From positions 1,550,001 through 1,614,000 of the forward strand of contig JALJCQ010000011.1 in NCBI GenBank assembly GCA_023091665.1: a stretch of 64,000 nucleotides of DNA, read 5' to 3'. How positions within the stretch are numbered: position 1 is the stretch's first letter; the number at the start of each line of letters is the position of its first letter. Of this stretch, positions 54,297-63,107 are shown piece by piece. The notes under the pieces were generated by a model. It saw only the letters and a program-made list of their open reading frames with translations, did not search any database and was not told the origin of the DNA. The translations under genes were made by a program, and so were the position numbers. The stretch comes from Pythium myriotylum (taxonomy: Eukaryota; Oomycota; Peronosporomycetes; Pythiales; Pythiaceae).

Positions 54297-55302
54297 TCAC
54301 GCATCAAGGAATGCGGTTGTGTACAACAACGTAGTCGGGTGAAACGGAATGGTATAGTGCGACGCAGATACGATCTACCAAAGATGGGGTTTTAGATAGT
54401 CGTCCGTACGCCATCTCTCGCATCAATAACTCACCTGGTGGCGGAACTCCCCTGGCAGCATCGTCTCCTCAACCATGAGAACGCCGTCGTTCGGGTAGTT
54501 CCCCTGGTTGAAAGGGTTCAGGCACAGTGATCCTGCAAATACGAGAGGATAGCATCGACGCGGAAGCTTGCCCAGTCTCTCGTCGAGGTCACTAGGCTCC
54601 CAGTTCGCGAGTTCATCTGCCGCCACGCCTCCATATCCAGCGACACCAAGGAGACGCTTCATTGATCGGTAATAACGCGCTCTACGTAAGTGCGGATCCT
54701 GTGAGCGACATAGCCCACCCTTAATATGCGATTTTGGCGCCAAAGCCCCATACCCTCGGTTCGGAGGAGCGATCATCACCACCTTGGATCGTGAATAGTT
54801 CCAGTCGATGTTCCGGAAGGCCTCCTTCAGCACGGCTCGATATCAGACTCAAACGCTCTAATTGTCGCTGTTCGCAAAGCGGGCGTACGTACACGTAGAA
54901 CCAAGGCGCCATAGCCGTAGGTGACGAAATGAATCGAGTCGTCGGTCGTATGCGGCTTGCGCTGGTGTAAGAAATCCGCGAGCTCTACAAGACTCCACCG
55001 AAGCTCATGCAGGGGGCTGTTACCAGGCGGCTAATCGTACACTTACGTTCCCCTGACGTCGTCAATGCCTAGGCCCACGAATCCAGTCGAACGGGTCAGT
55101 CGACCGCTACACCAACGACTGTCATCGGACGTACCTGTTGGCGAGGTCGATAGACGAAGGGCTGCACTTCAAACGCCGAGCGCCCACTGATCCACCAGCG
55201 CAGTGGCATCAGAGGCGCCTCCCCTCCGTACAGCCCGGGCACCGAGACCACGAGCCCCTTCGCGATCGCCGCGCCGCGCCGGTCGATCGCTGCGCACGCC
55301 AT
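54297..55302 (-). CDS. Alpha/beta-hydrolase-like protein lacking the nucleophile Ser
   Basis: Split gene. Firm exons: 54297-54374 (last), 54435-54835, and a first exon 55135-55302 starting at ATG 55302. One or two exons lie between about 54890 and 55070, with uncertain borders. The order fits lipase-like alpha/beta hydrolases: GLVVSVPGLYGGEAPL (HG-type loop), ADFLHQRKP, the elbow IHFVTYGYGALVL, VVMIAPPNRGYG, PNDGVLMVEET (acid region) and ASHYTIPFHP (histidine). At the elbow the usual GHSxGG is TYGYGA, so glycine stands where the nucleophilic serine should be. Either a non-catalytic homologue or a decaying gene. It lies next to the retrotransposon insertion. Confidence 0.55.
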
Positions 55303-55541
55303 GGCCACTTGAAGCGTTGAACCCGTCACATTCGTGCAACGTTGCTGATGCAACTTCACTCATGCAACATTACAGATAACAACGGAAAAGAACGCGCCGG
55401 CGTCCAAAAGTCATTTTTTGCTACCAATCACGATCGAGTACCGAGTTTTTGTTCAATTGTGTTCAGCATTCGTCTGACAGTTGTCGTACTGAATGACTAT
55501 TGGCTAAAAGTTGGCCGCTTTGCATGATTCAGCCACTTGGC

Positions 55542-55877
55542 TGTTGCGGGGTGTGCCCGTTACATGGTACGGACCCATGTCAATGGTGTCCGATAGGAAC
55601 ATCGTGAACCCATCTGGTTGCGATGTCTCCTGATTGGATAATATCCTACGATATTATCCCGATTTCCCACCAATCACGCTAGGGTCTTGTGATTGAGTGG
55701 ATGGCAGAAATCCGAGGGCGGATCTGCGAGGTTTTATATACAAAGAGTAGGTTTTTCTAGGTTTCCTAATCCATAAATTCAGTTTCCCATTTGCCTGATT
55801 CAACACAAGTCTCTGTGTTGCGCGCTTCCTACACTGCTCCACAGTGTACGTGACGTAACGAGGTCAGCCTCGTTACA
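55542..55877 (+). repeat. 5' LTR, 336 bp
   Basis: Begins TGTTGC and ends GTTACA. A TATATA box lies at 55735-55740. A strong hairpin (GTAACGAGG stem, loop TCAG) occupies 55855-55876 at the end of the LTR. Another (GATAATATC stem) lies in the first half. Confidence 0.95.
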
Positions 55878-55879
55878 CC

Positions 55880-55893
55880 TGGTAGCACTTCGT
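55880..55893 (+). other. Primer binding site
   Basis: TGGTAGCACTTCG begins 2 nt after the 5' LTR. TGG is the complement of a tRNA 3' CCA end, and the position is standard for an LTR element. The matching tRNA was not identified. Confidence 0.6.
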
Positions 55894-55909
55894 AGTCCGC
55901 CCAGCGACT

Positions 55910-57025
55910 ATGAATCCCCCTGCGCCGGAAACCCCTGGCGCGCAGGGTCGCCACGCCTCGCGTGAGAGCTTCCTCCACTTGAGCGAGCTCGAGTGGCAGG
56001 CTGTTCAGCGCATGGCCGCGACGGTGGGCGAAGCCGCCGTCGGCGCCATGCTCCTCTCGCTCTCGCGTGATGAACAGCACGCGAGTATCGCCCAGTTCAT
56101 CCAGCATGAGCTGAACGAGGCGAGAGGGAGTCTTGCAGCTCTGCGCGAGCAGAGCGCTCAACAAGCAGCGTTGTTGAGACAGCAGCAGTCTGCTGCTGTG
56201 GCGGCAGAGCGGCCTCGACGTGTCGAGCCGTTGAAGATCGAGATCTCCAAGTACAAGGCTGACGGTGACAGCCTGTTGCGTTGGTTCGTCGAACTCGACG
56301 ATTCCATTGAAGCCCGTCGCATCGATGACGATGCGATGCGAGTGACCTACGCCATATCCAACTTGGCAGGTCGCGCCAAGGTGTGGGCGCTCGGTCTCAA
56401 GCTGCACGATCCGTATTGCTTCGGATCGTATGAAGAGTTCAAGGTCAAGATCAAACAAGCGTTTGAGCCGCCTCGAGCCGAGTTCAGGGCTCGCGCTGAG
56501 TTCCTGGATCTCAGGCAAGGTAAGCGTGATATTCACGCTTACGCCCAGCACGCACGATACCTCGTGAGTTGCATCGTGGAGAATCCCATCGATGATCAAA
56601 CGCAGGTTGCTGCGTTTATCAAGGGGCTCGAGGATGGGCCGATCAAGACCCAGATGTTCCGTCTCGAGTTTGATAAACTCGAGGACGCGATCTCGGCTGC
56701 TCGCCAAGAGGACTTCAGCCTGCGACAGGCTTATGTCCATTCCGCTGCTTATCGTCCGTCCAGACGACAAGACTTAAGTGATCCAGAGGCCATGGATCTT
56801 TCCTACGCCGAGAGCGAGCAGCGCCCTCGCGTGGACAAACGATTGCAGAAATGCAATCAAAGCCAGAAGACCGGGCATTACGCTTATGAGTGTAATGCTG
56901 CGCGCCCAGTGCCTCGCGGCAATGGACGCGGTCGCCACGTGGACAAGAAGGTCCAGTGGTCGGATCAACACGCTGCGAAGAAACAGCAGCGTGATGATCA
57001 ACAAAAAAATGGTCAGGGTCAGTAG
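55910..57025 (+). CDS. gag: Retrotransposon Gag protein
   Basis: 371 residues. An N-terminal helical region is followed by a Ty3-type gag domain at about 100-235 (DGDSLLRWFVELDDSIEARR, AKVWALGLK, EFKVKIKQAFEPP, REL-like LDLRQGKRDIHAYAQHARYL). A nucleocapsid zinc knuckle near residue 320 reads CNQSQKTGHYAYEC: the second cysteine of CX2CX4HX4C is serine. The stop TAG lies inside a hairpin 13 nt after a run of seven A. Confidence 0.93.
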   Translation: MNPPAPETPGAQGRHASRESFLHLSELEWQAVQRMAATVGEAAVGAMLLSLSRDEQHASIAQFIQHELNEARGSLAALREQSAQQAALLRQQQSAAVAAERPRRVEPLKIEISKYKADGDSLLRWFVELDDSIEARRIDDDAMRVTYAISNLAGRAKVWALGLKLHDPYCFGSYEEFKVKIKQAFEPPRAEFRARAEFLDLRQGKRDIHAYAQHARYLVSCIVENPIDDQTQVAAFIKGLEDGPIKTQMFRLEFDKLEDAISAARQEDFSLRQAYVHSAAYRPSRRQDLSDPEAMDLSYAESEQRPRVDKRLQKCNQSQKTGHYAYECNAARPVPRGNGRGRHVDKKVQWSDQHAAKKQQRDDQQKNGQGQ

Positions 57026-57042
57026 GGGCGGAGCGCCCTACT
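57004..57042 (+). promoter_or_regulatory. Putative -1 ribosomal frameshift site, gag/pol
   Basis: The heptamer A AAA AAT (57004-57010) is read in the gag frame as AAA AAT. A slip by -1 puts ribosomes into the pol frame, which is open from there onward. About 8 nt downstream a stem-loop begins: TCAGTAGGG..CG pairs with CGCCCTACTGA (57019-57044) with one bulged G and a GAG loop. Pol has no ATG near its start, so fusion translation is expected. Confidence 0.65.
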
Positions 57043-59670
57043 GATCCAGTCACGTCAAGAGAGTTTGTGGGACTCTTGACGAAGGCTGCTCCCAAAGCAC
57101 AGTCTCTGTGCTTCGCCACACCTGGTGATGATGAGGCTCTCGTCACCTTGGAGCTCGAAGTCGAAGGAGCTTCGTCTTCGCTTCGTGCCCTCGTAGACTG
57201 TGGGGCGTCGAACAACTTCGTTCGACGACAGTCTATCGAGTCTTTGGGGCTCGACGTAGTCGAGCGAGACATTCCTCCGACGAGGATGACGGTGCGCCTT
57301 GCAACTGGCGCAACGGTGAAGGTTATGAAACGCGTAGTGGGCCTCCACTACACGCTTGAAGGCAATGAGTACGACGACGACTTTGTCGTACTCGACCTAG
57401 ATGACAAGTTCGACGTCATTCTAGGCCTGCCATGGCTTCGTTCACACGAGCCATGGATCAGCTGGCGGCATCGATCCGTTACGATGCCCGCCGCTCGGTC
57501 ATCAGGTGGCCACCTGATGTCGGTTCTGGAGCGTCCAGATGCACGTGGACGTGTGGAAGATGAGTGTGATGGCCTCATCAGTCACTCGGTCGTTAGTACG
57601 ACTGCCCAAGACTACGACAAAGAGTCGACCTTTGTCGTCGAGCCAGCTGCCGGGGTCTGCGTAGAGTCGCAGACAGCGCCGAAGACTTCTCGTGCGAGTG
57701 AGTCGCACGAGTCAAGTGAGGAAGATCCTCGTGCGGATAAGTCGCACGAGCCAAGAAGACAGTGCTTGCCACAGGGGCAGCACTATGAGAGGAAGGTCTC
57801 GACGTCTGCCGCAAGGAGGCAACGTCGACTCTCCGCCTCGACTAGAACGTCGAGCAATGGAGATCTCGCTGCAGTTGCGCAACTGCAGCTCGAGGAGTCT
57901 GCGCGCATAAGGCCGCAGGAAGAAACTGAGACGATCAACGTCTTAGTCAATGACGGCACGAGAGTGGGTGCATCCACTCTCGAGGTCGTTGCGCCTCCGA
58001 AGTCAACTTCGGAGATCACCGCACTGCCTACGCTCGAACCCAAGCGGTTCTTGCGAGATCTGCGCCAAGGAAAGATCGCGCAGATCTGTATTCTCGTCGC
58101 GGAGGACGAATGTGTGACCGATATCCGGTCGGCAGTGGTGTTTGCTGAGAAGGAACGGCTTCTCAGCAGCTCATCGATGGACGAGAGCGTCCTCGATGAG
58201 AAGACTCGGATTGAGCGGTACTCGGCTCAATCCTGGGAGTCGCTCAAGGGAAATCCTCTCTACGAGGATTTGGTCGAATTCGCGGACGTGTTCCCCGAAT
58301 CCGTGCCGTGCGAATTGCCGAAGGACAAAGGCATTCGGCACGAGATCGATCTGAAGCCAGGTTCGAAGTACTGTGTCATGAAGCAGTGGCCACTGCCTCG
58401 TGAACAGGTCGAAGCGATCGGCAAGTTCTCCGCAGAACGTCTCGCTGCTGGCCATGTGAGGGAGTCTACCTCCCCTCACAGCTCTCCGACCTTCTGTGTG
58501 CGCAAGGCAACAGGAGGGTGGCGGATTGTACACGCGTTCAACAAGTTGAACGCGGCGACGATACCGGCGCAAACGCCGATACCGAGGAAGGACGTCATCA
58601 TCGACGGGATGGCGAAGAGCACCATCTTCTCGTCGATGGATCTGATGGACGGATTCTATCAGATCTTGATGCGTGAACGGGATATTCCGTTCACGGCCGT
58701 CAGCACCCCAAGCGGAATGCTCTGGGAGTGGTTGGTGATGCCTCAGGGCCTCAGCAACGCACCAGCCACATTCAATAGATGCGTCTCGCATCTATTGCGC
58801 CCAGTGCGAGCCTTCGCACCAAGCTACTTCGACGATGTCTTCGTTCATAGCCGAGCTATGGACGGGAAGACTGATCTGGAGGTTCACAGACTCCACATCA
58901 GAGAGGTTCTCACACTTATGCGAGAGCATAAGCTGTACGCGAACCTGAAGAAGTGTATCTTCGCGGCCAGCGAGATACCCGTTCTTGGGTGTATAGTCGG
59001 CAAGAACGGCGTGCGCCCTGATCCCGAGAAGACCAGAGCGATCAAGGAGTGGCCGACGCCACTCGACGTCAAGGGACTGCGCAAGTTCCTTGGCCTCGCG
59101 GCGTACTTGCACAAGTACTCGCGCAACTACGCCGAGATGACTGTTCCTCTTTCCCGATTACTCAAGAAAGACACCAAGTGGACTTGGAACGCTGAGTGTC
59201 AGCGTTCCTTCGAAGGCATCAAGCAAAGCTTGATTGAATCGCCAGTTCTGGCGATCGCGGATCAGGACAAACCATTCCACGTGGTTTGTGACGCAAGCGA
59301 CTTTGCCATCGGCGCAGCGCTGATGCAGTTCGACGACGACGGCGCTGAGCGCGTCGTCTGTTACCAGTCGCGTCAGCTGCAACCAGCTGAGCGTAATTAT
59401 CCAGTGCATGACAAGGAGCTCCTTGCCATGAAGTATGCACTGGCCAAGTTCCGCGTCTATCTGCTTGGAGATAGACTGTTCAAGGTCTTCACAGACCATG
59501 CGTCTTTGCGCACGGCGGTGAACAGCCCACACCTCTCGCAGCGCATGGCGAGGTGGCTGTCTTTCTTCGCAGAGTATAACTTCTCCGTCGAGTACAAGCC
59601 CGGACGACTCAACGTCGTCGCGGATGCTCTGTCCCGTCGGCCAGACTTTGAGCCGACGGTCGTCGCCTAA
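57026..59670 (+). CDS. pol: Pol part 1: protease, reverse transcriptase, RNase H
   Basis: Open frame in phase -1 to gag, ending at TAA 59668-59670. Aspartic protease active site LVDCGASNNF at about 57,190. A long linker follows. Reverse transcriptase runs about 58,350-58,960, with LVMPQGLSNAPATF and the catalytic YFDD (58824-58835). Ty3-type RNase H runs about 59,270-59,640 (VVCDASDFAIGAAL, KELLAMKYAL, VFTDHASL). No ATG occurs before the protease core, so it is probably made as a Gag-Pol fusion. Domains look intact. Confidence 0.93.
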
Positions 59671-59699
59671 GATTCTCTGAACGCAGCGAGTGCGTTCAG
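59668..59699 (+). promoter_or_regulatory. In-frame TAA followed by hairpin (possible readthrough site)
   Basis: TAA at 59668-59670 lies in the same frame as the integrase. Six nt later a perfect 9-bp stem (CTGAACGCA / TGCGTTCAG) with a 5-nt loop spans 59677-59699. Either a stimulated readthrough signal or a disabling mutation. The hairpin may be only one of many in this element. Confidence 0.4.
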
Positions 59700-61824
59700 C
59701 TCCAGTGCTCCGTCGTCGACCTTGCTCGACGACATTCGTGCTGCGAATGCACACGACCCCGAGGTCGTGCGCTTGATGGCCTACCTTGCGGAGCCATCGC
59801 CGCAAGCGTTGAAGAGCTTGCCGGCTTCGTATCGATCGAAGGTTCATCGATACACGCAGCGGAACGGCCTGCTGTTCTACAGCGCCGTTGCCGACGACAC
59901 TCCGCGTGTCGTCGTGCCAGGAGATCATGATCTGCGCCTGCGGATCATGTACGAGTACCACGATGCTCCAGTGAGCGGTCATCGTGGACGTGAGAAGACA
60001 TATCTCACGTTGAGTCGCGACTTTTATTGGCCTCGCCAATTCAAGTTCGTGCGCAAGTACGTCCGTGCTTGCGAGGTTTGCCAGCGAGTGAAGTCGGGAC
60101 CTTCACTTCGCGCGCCGTTACAGTCTCTGCCTGTACCGACAGAGTGCTGGGAGTCCGTCTCCATGGACTTCATCTTCGAATTTCCCGAAGATGAACAGAA
60201 GAACAACGGGATCCTCGTGTTCGTGGATCGTTTCAGCAAGATGGTGCATCTTGCTGCAGTTCCAGAGACGATCACAGCCGAAGGCTGCGCTCGCGTCTTC
60301 GTCGACACGGTGTTTCGACACCATGGACTGCCACGAGAGCTCGTGTCAGATCGCGATCCACGGTTCACCGCGGAGTTCTGGCGCGCCGTGTTCCGTTCCC
60401 TCGGAACACGAATCAAGATGTCGACCTCTGACCATCCTGAGACCGATGGTCAGACAGAGCGCGCGAACCGCGTGATCGAAGAGATTCTTCGAGGCTACGT
60501 CCACACGTTCTCGAGTTGGAGTGAGTTTTTGCCGATGGTCGAATTCGCCATCAACAACTCTGTGCATGCGTCGACGACGCATACACCGTTCTACGTGAAT
60601 GGCCTCCGCCATCCACGTATTCCAACCCTTTTGGAGAGTGAGTCTCCTTCAGGGGAGGGAGGGACTCGCTCGAGCGAGCTCCCGGACCGCTCTCGCTCCT
60701 CGGAGATCGACGTAATGGTCGATCCTCCCACCGATGACGCTCCAGTCATCGGTCGCGCTCGTGAGAACGACGACGACGACGACGACGATGAAGCCGACGA
60801 CGCGCTCGAAGTCGATGATGACGACTTCGACGGCGACGAGAGCGATGGCGCTCTCGTCGAAGAAGAGATGGACGTCTCAGCAGCGCGCACGTCGCGCGCT
60901 GCTGCCAAGCAAACAGAGTCAGCAGAGGACTTCTTGCTGAAGCGCCAAGCAGTTGTCCGCTTTGTACAGGATTCGATCGCCCACGCGGTCGATCGACAGA
61001 AGATGAACGCAGACAAGAATGGAAGAGGAAACACTCTTTCATTTAATGAAGGTGACTTAGTGTTGTTATCAACGACTACGCTTCCTACACATGCAGTTAC
61101 CAACGTCGGTAGCAACAAGTTGCTACCGAAATTCATCGGTCCGTTCCGCGTGCTCCGCCGCATGGGGCACGCGTATACGCTTGAGCTTCCTCGTAGGATG
61201 CGGACGCATCCTACGTTCTACGTTGGTCGCCTTCGTCCGTACCATCAGTACGACGGCGCTTCCGAGCAATCGGAATCCCCGAGCGCTCAAGAGTCCCAAG
61301 GAGAAGCTTGTACTCCCGGACAAGCGTGTTCAACTCCGCTTGAACACGATCGTGCGAGCCCCGCAGCGTCGCCAGCTGCGCCTCCAGCCGCACTCGCTGC
61401 GACCGCTCCTCCGCAAGGTCTGTGCGGAGACGCTCCTGCGCAAGCTGGAGCCGAAGATCGCCCGAGTCGTCGCGACGAGCCGAGTACGACTCGTCGCGTT
61501 GAAGATACGTCGGCGCGGCCGGTGGATAATGTCTTCCCACCGCCGCCGCCCCGACTGGTTGACTCCAGTGGTGCTGAGCGCTGGATTGTTGAGCGCCTGC
61601 TGAATCATAGGGATCAGCAGGGCGGTAATCGAACGAAGTATCTCGTTCGATGGCGCGGCTATCCGCCATCTGCAGATAGCTGGGAGCCGCGCGAGGCTCT
61701 CCTCGAAGATGTTCCGGGTCTCGTCGCTCAGTACGACGAGATCCACCCGCTGCGTAAGGCAGCGAGGAAGCGGCACGCTCCTCGCTCGCGCGGCGGCGCT
61801 CGTAGATTTGCTCGAGGCCTGTAA
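59671..61824 (+). CDS. Pol part 2: integrase with C-terminal chromodomain
   Basis: Continues the RNase H frame after the TAA. The zinc-binding HHCC region is at about 59,960-60,080 (YHDAPVSGHRG .. CEVCQRV). Integrase core catalytic residues are visible in SMDFIFEF, SDRDPRFTAEFW and RANRVIEEIL. A GPY/F-type segment (KFIGPFRVLRR) follows an acidic spacer. A low-complexity Ala/Pro/Glu linker leads to a chromodomain at about 61,580-61,750 (WIVERLLNHR, KYLVRWRGYPPSADSWEP). Chromodomains can steer integration to marked chromatin. The last 614 bp overlap the antisense gene. Confidence 0.93.
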   Translation, partial: DSLNAASAFSSSAPSSTLLDDIRAANAHDPEVVRLMAYLAEPSPQALKSLPASYRSKVHRYTQRNGLLFYSAVADDTPRVVVPGDHDLRLRIMYEYHDAPVSGHRGREKTYLTLSRDFYWPRQFKFVRKYVRACEVCQRVKSGPSLRAPLQSLPVPTECWESVSMDFIFEFPEDEQKNNGILVFVDRFSKMVHLAAVPETITAEGCARVFVDTVFRHHGLPRELVSDRDPRFTAEFWRAVFRSLGTRIKMSTSDHPETDGQTERANRVIEEILRGYVHTFSSWSEFLPMVEFAINNSVHASTTHTPFYVNGLRHPRIPTLLESESPSGEGGTRSSELPDRSRSSEIDVMVDPPTDDAPVIGRARENDDDDDDDEADDALEVDDDDFDGDESDGALVEEEMDVSAARTSRAAAKQTESAEDFLLKRQAVVRFVQDSIAHAVDRQKMNADKNGRGNTLSFNEGDLVLLSTTTLPTHAVTNVGSNKLLPKFIGPFRVLRRMGHAYTLELPRRMRTHPTFYVGRLRPYHQYDGASEQSESPSAQESQGEACTPGQACSTPLEHDRASPAASPAAPPAALAATAPPQGLCGDAPAQAGAEDRPSRRDEPSTTRRVEDTSARPVDNVFPPPPPRLVDSSGAERWIVERLLNHRDQQGGNRTKYLVRWRGYPPSADSWEPREALLEDVPGLVAQYDEIHPLRKAARKRHAPRSRGGARRFARGL

Positions 61825-62986
61825 TGGCCTCGAGGAGGTCGGCAGGGATCCGACCTCTCCACCCTTCGCTGAGGTATTCCTCGCGAGTGACGCGATCAGC
61901 GTCAGGTGGACAGTGTGGGCAGGCTCCTCCCCACACGAAACAAGGCAAGCCATTACGGCGCGAGCGCCGGTGGACGCGCATTCGTCCACCAGTTTCGGAA
62001 AACCCTTCGAACTTCTCTCGTTGCGACTTGAGCGCAACGAGCCAGGTCTTCATGCCTCCCTTGACCTTGACGTTGTCAAGGAATTGATTCCATCCCTGGA
62101 TCAACGCAGGGAGGTCGCGATCAGTTGGCCTATCGTTGTGACGATAGAAACGCCGTTCGAAAAAGCATTCGATTAAAAATCGACGGCGCATCTCGCGGTC
62201 GCGATAGTGGCGCGCGACGTACGGATCGTCTTCGAGCCAACCGCAGTCGAAGAGATCGTACGTCCGCAAGGGATCGTGCGCACCACTCCATCGGCTGATG
62301 TCGTAAGCCGATGGAAGCCAGGGTGTGACTTCTGGCGCCGAGGATCTCAAGGCTCGATCCTCGGACTCTTGAGTCGCGTTGGTGATGATCACCTCACGAT
62401 CATGTCGATCGTGAGGGCTGGGATCTTCCGCGACCTCCCCATCCTCCTTCATCTGCTCGTCAGCCTCGCTGTACGGCGCCGAGTAGCTGTTCGGCGACCG
62501 CTCGGACGACGAGCAGCTGAACAACGGCGATTCTTCGAAAGGACCGCGCGCGGCACGGTCTTCCGACTTGGCTTCTTCCTCGCCGTCGCTCTCGTCGTAA
62601 TCGACGAGCTCCGACAGCGTCGGCGATCGCTCTGGAGGCGCGGCTCTGCGTGCTGCGACGATCAGCGTCGCAGCGCTCGCCGGCGCCTTCATCTCTTCGT
62701 CGCCGTCGGCCTCGACGTCGCAGCGCATCTCGGCGTCGGCCGACGGGTCTTCAGTCGTCTTGGACGACGGTGGATGACCACCGTCGTTGTTCGCGGTGTC
62801 TTCAAGTGGCTCGGTCGAGGTGGCGCCCTCGCCGGCCGTCGAGTTGTCTTTGACCGCTGCGCGCACCAGCGCAGCGGCATCCTCGCTCGCCTGAGCCGCG
62901 CTCATGGCGCGCACTGCCATTGCAGCGCGGTAGTCGGCGGCGCTGATCGTCTTCTTCGCGTCCATTCTCCGAATGGACCGCGACAT
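61211..62986 (-). CDS. Antisense gene of the retrotransposon, 591 residues
   Basis: A stop-free frame of about 620 codons on the minus strand, with the first ATG at 62986. It fills the 1.28 kb between integrase and the 3' LTR, where the plus strand has no comparable frame, and overlaps the 3' end of pol by 614 bp. The N-terminal half is acidic and disordered. Residues about 215-400 look like a folded domain (WLPSAYDISRW, RRRFLIECFFERRFYRHNDRP, GLPCFVWGGACPHCPPD). The C-terminus is a coiled coil (LRTDLAEERSQRVRLEAQLATL) ending in a basic RKRRR patch. The family is not recognised and I assign no function. Transcription could start in the 3' LTR read backwards. Confidence 0.75.
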   Translation of the reverse strand: MSRSIRRMDAKKTISAADYRAAMAVRAMSAAQASEDAAALVRAAVKDNSTAGEGATSTEPLEDTANNDGGHPPSSKTTEDPSADAEMRCDVEADGDEEMKAPASAATLIVAARRAAPPERSPTLSELVDYDESDGEEEAKSEDRAARGPFEESPLFSCSSSERSPNSYSAPYSEADEQMKEDGEVAEDPSPHDRHDREVIITNATQESEDRALRSSAPEVTPWLPSAYDISRWSGAHDPLRTYDLFDCGWLEDDPYVARHYRDREMRRRFLIECFFERRFYRHNDRPTDRDLPALIQGWNQFLDNVKVKGGMKTWLVALKSQREKFEGFSETGGRMRVHRRSRRNGLPCFVWGGACPHCPPDADRVTREEYLSEGWRGRIPADLLEAITGLEQIYERRRASEERAASSLPYAAGGSRRTERRDPEHLRGEPRAAPSYLQMADSRAIERDTSFDYRPADPYDSAGAQQSSAQHHWSQPVGAAAVGRHYPPAAPTYLQRDESYSARRDDSGDLRLQLAQERLRTDLAEERSQRVRLEAQLATLRGSHDRVQAELNTLVREYKLLLGTLERSGIPIARKRRRTDGTDEGDQRRT

Positions 62987-63094
62987 TGAAGGCGTTGATC
63001 GGTGACGATCAACGCCGCGGCTCGCGACTCGCCGTTGGACCAACTGACCAACAAGTGCTCCATGTCGCAAGTCGTTCAATGCGACTTTCGTCTT

Positions 63095-63107
63095 GGGGGG
63101 AGGGTGA
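63095..63107 (+). other. Polypurine tract
   Basis: GGGGGGAGGGTGA runs up to the 3' LTR. This is the expected plus-strand priming site. Confidence 0.8.

Noticed and set aside
54721..54912. 63-codon frame in the hydrolase gene
   Set aside because: It runs through the intron between the elbow exon and the next exon in the wrong frame.
59671..59800. Independent start codon for integrase
   Set aside because: The first in-frame ATG lies well after the TAA and would trim the start of the integrase region. Readthrough or a disabling stop explains the data as well, so no separate start is annotated.
62207..62989. 260-codon plus-strand frame between integrase and 3' LTR
   Set aside because: It mirrors the antisense gene. 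The minus frame is more than twice as long, continues past both ends and has better protein composition.
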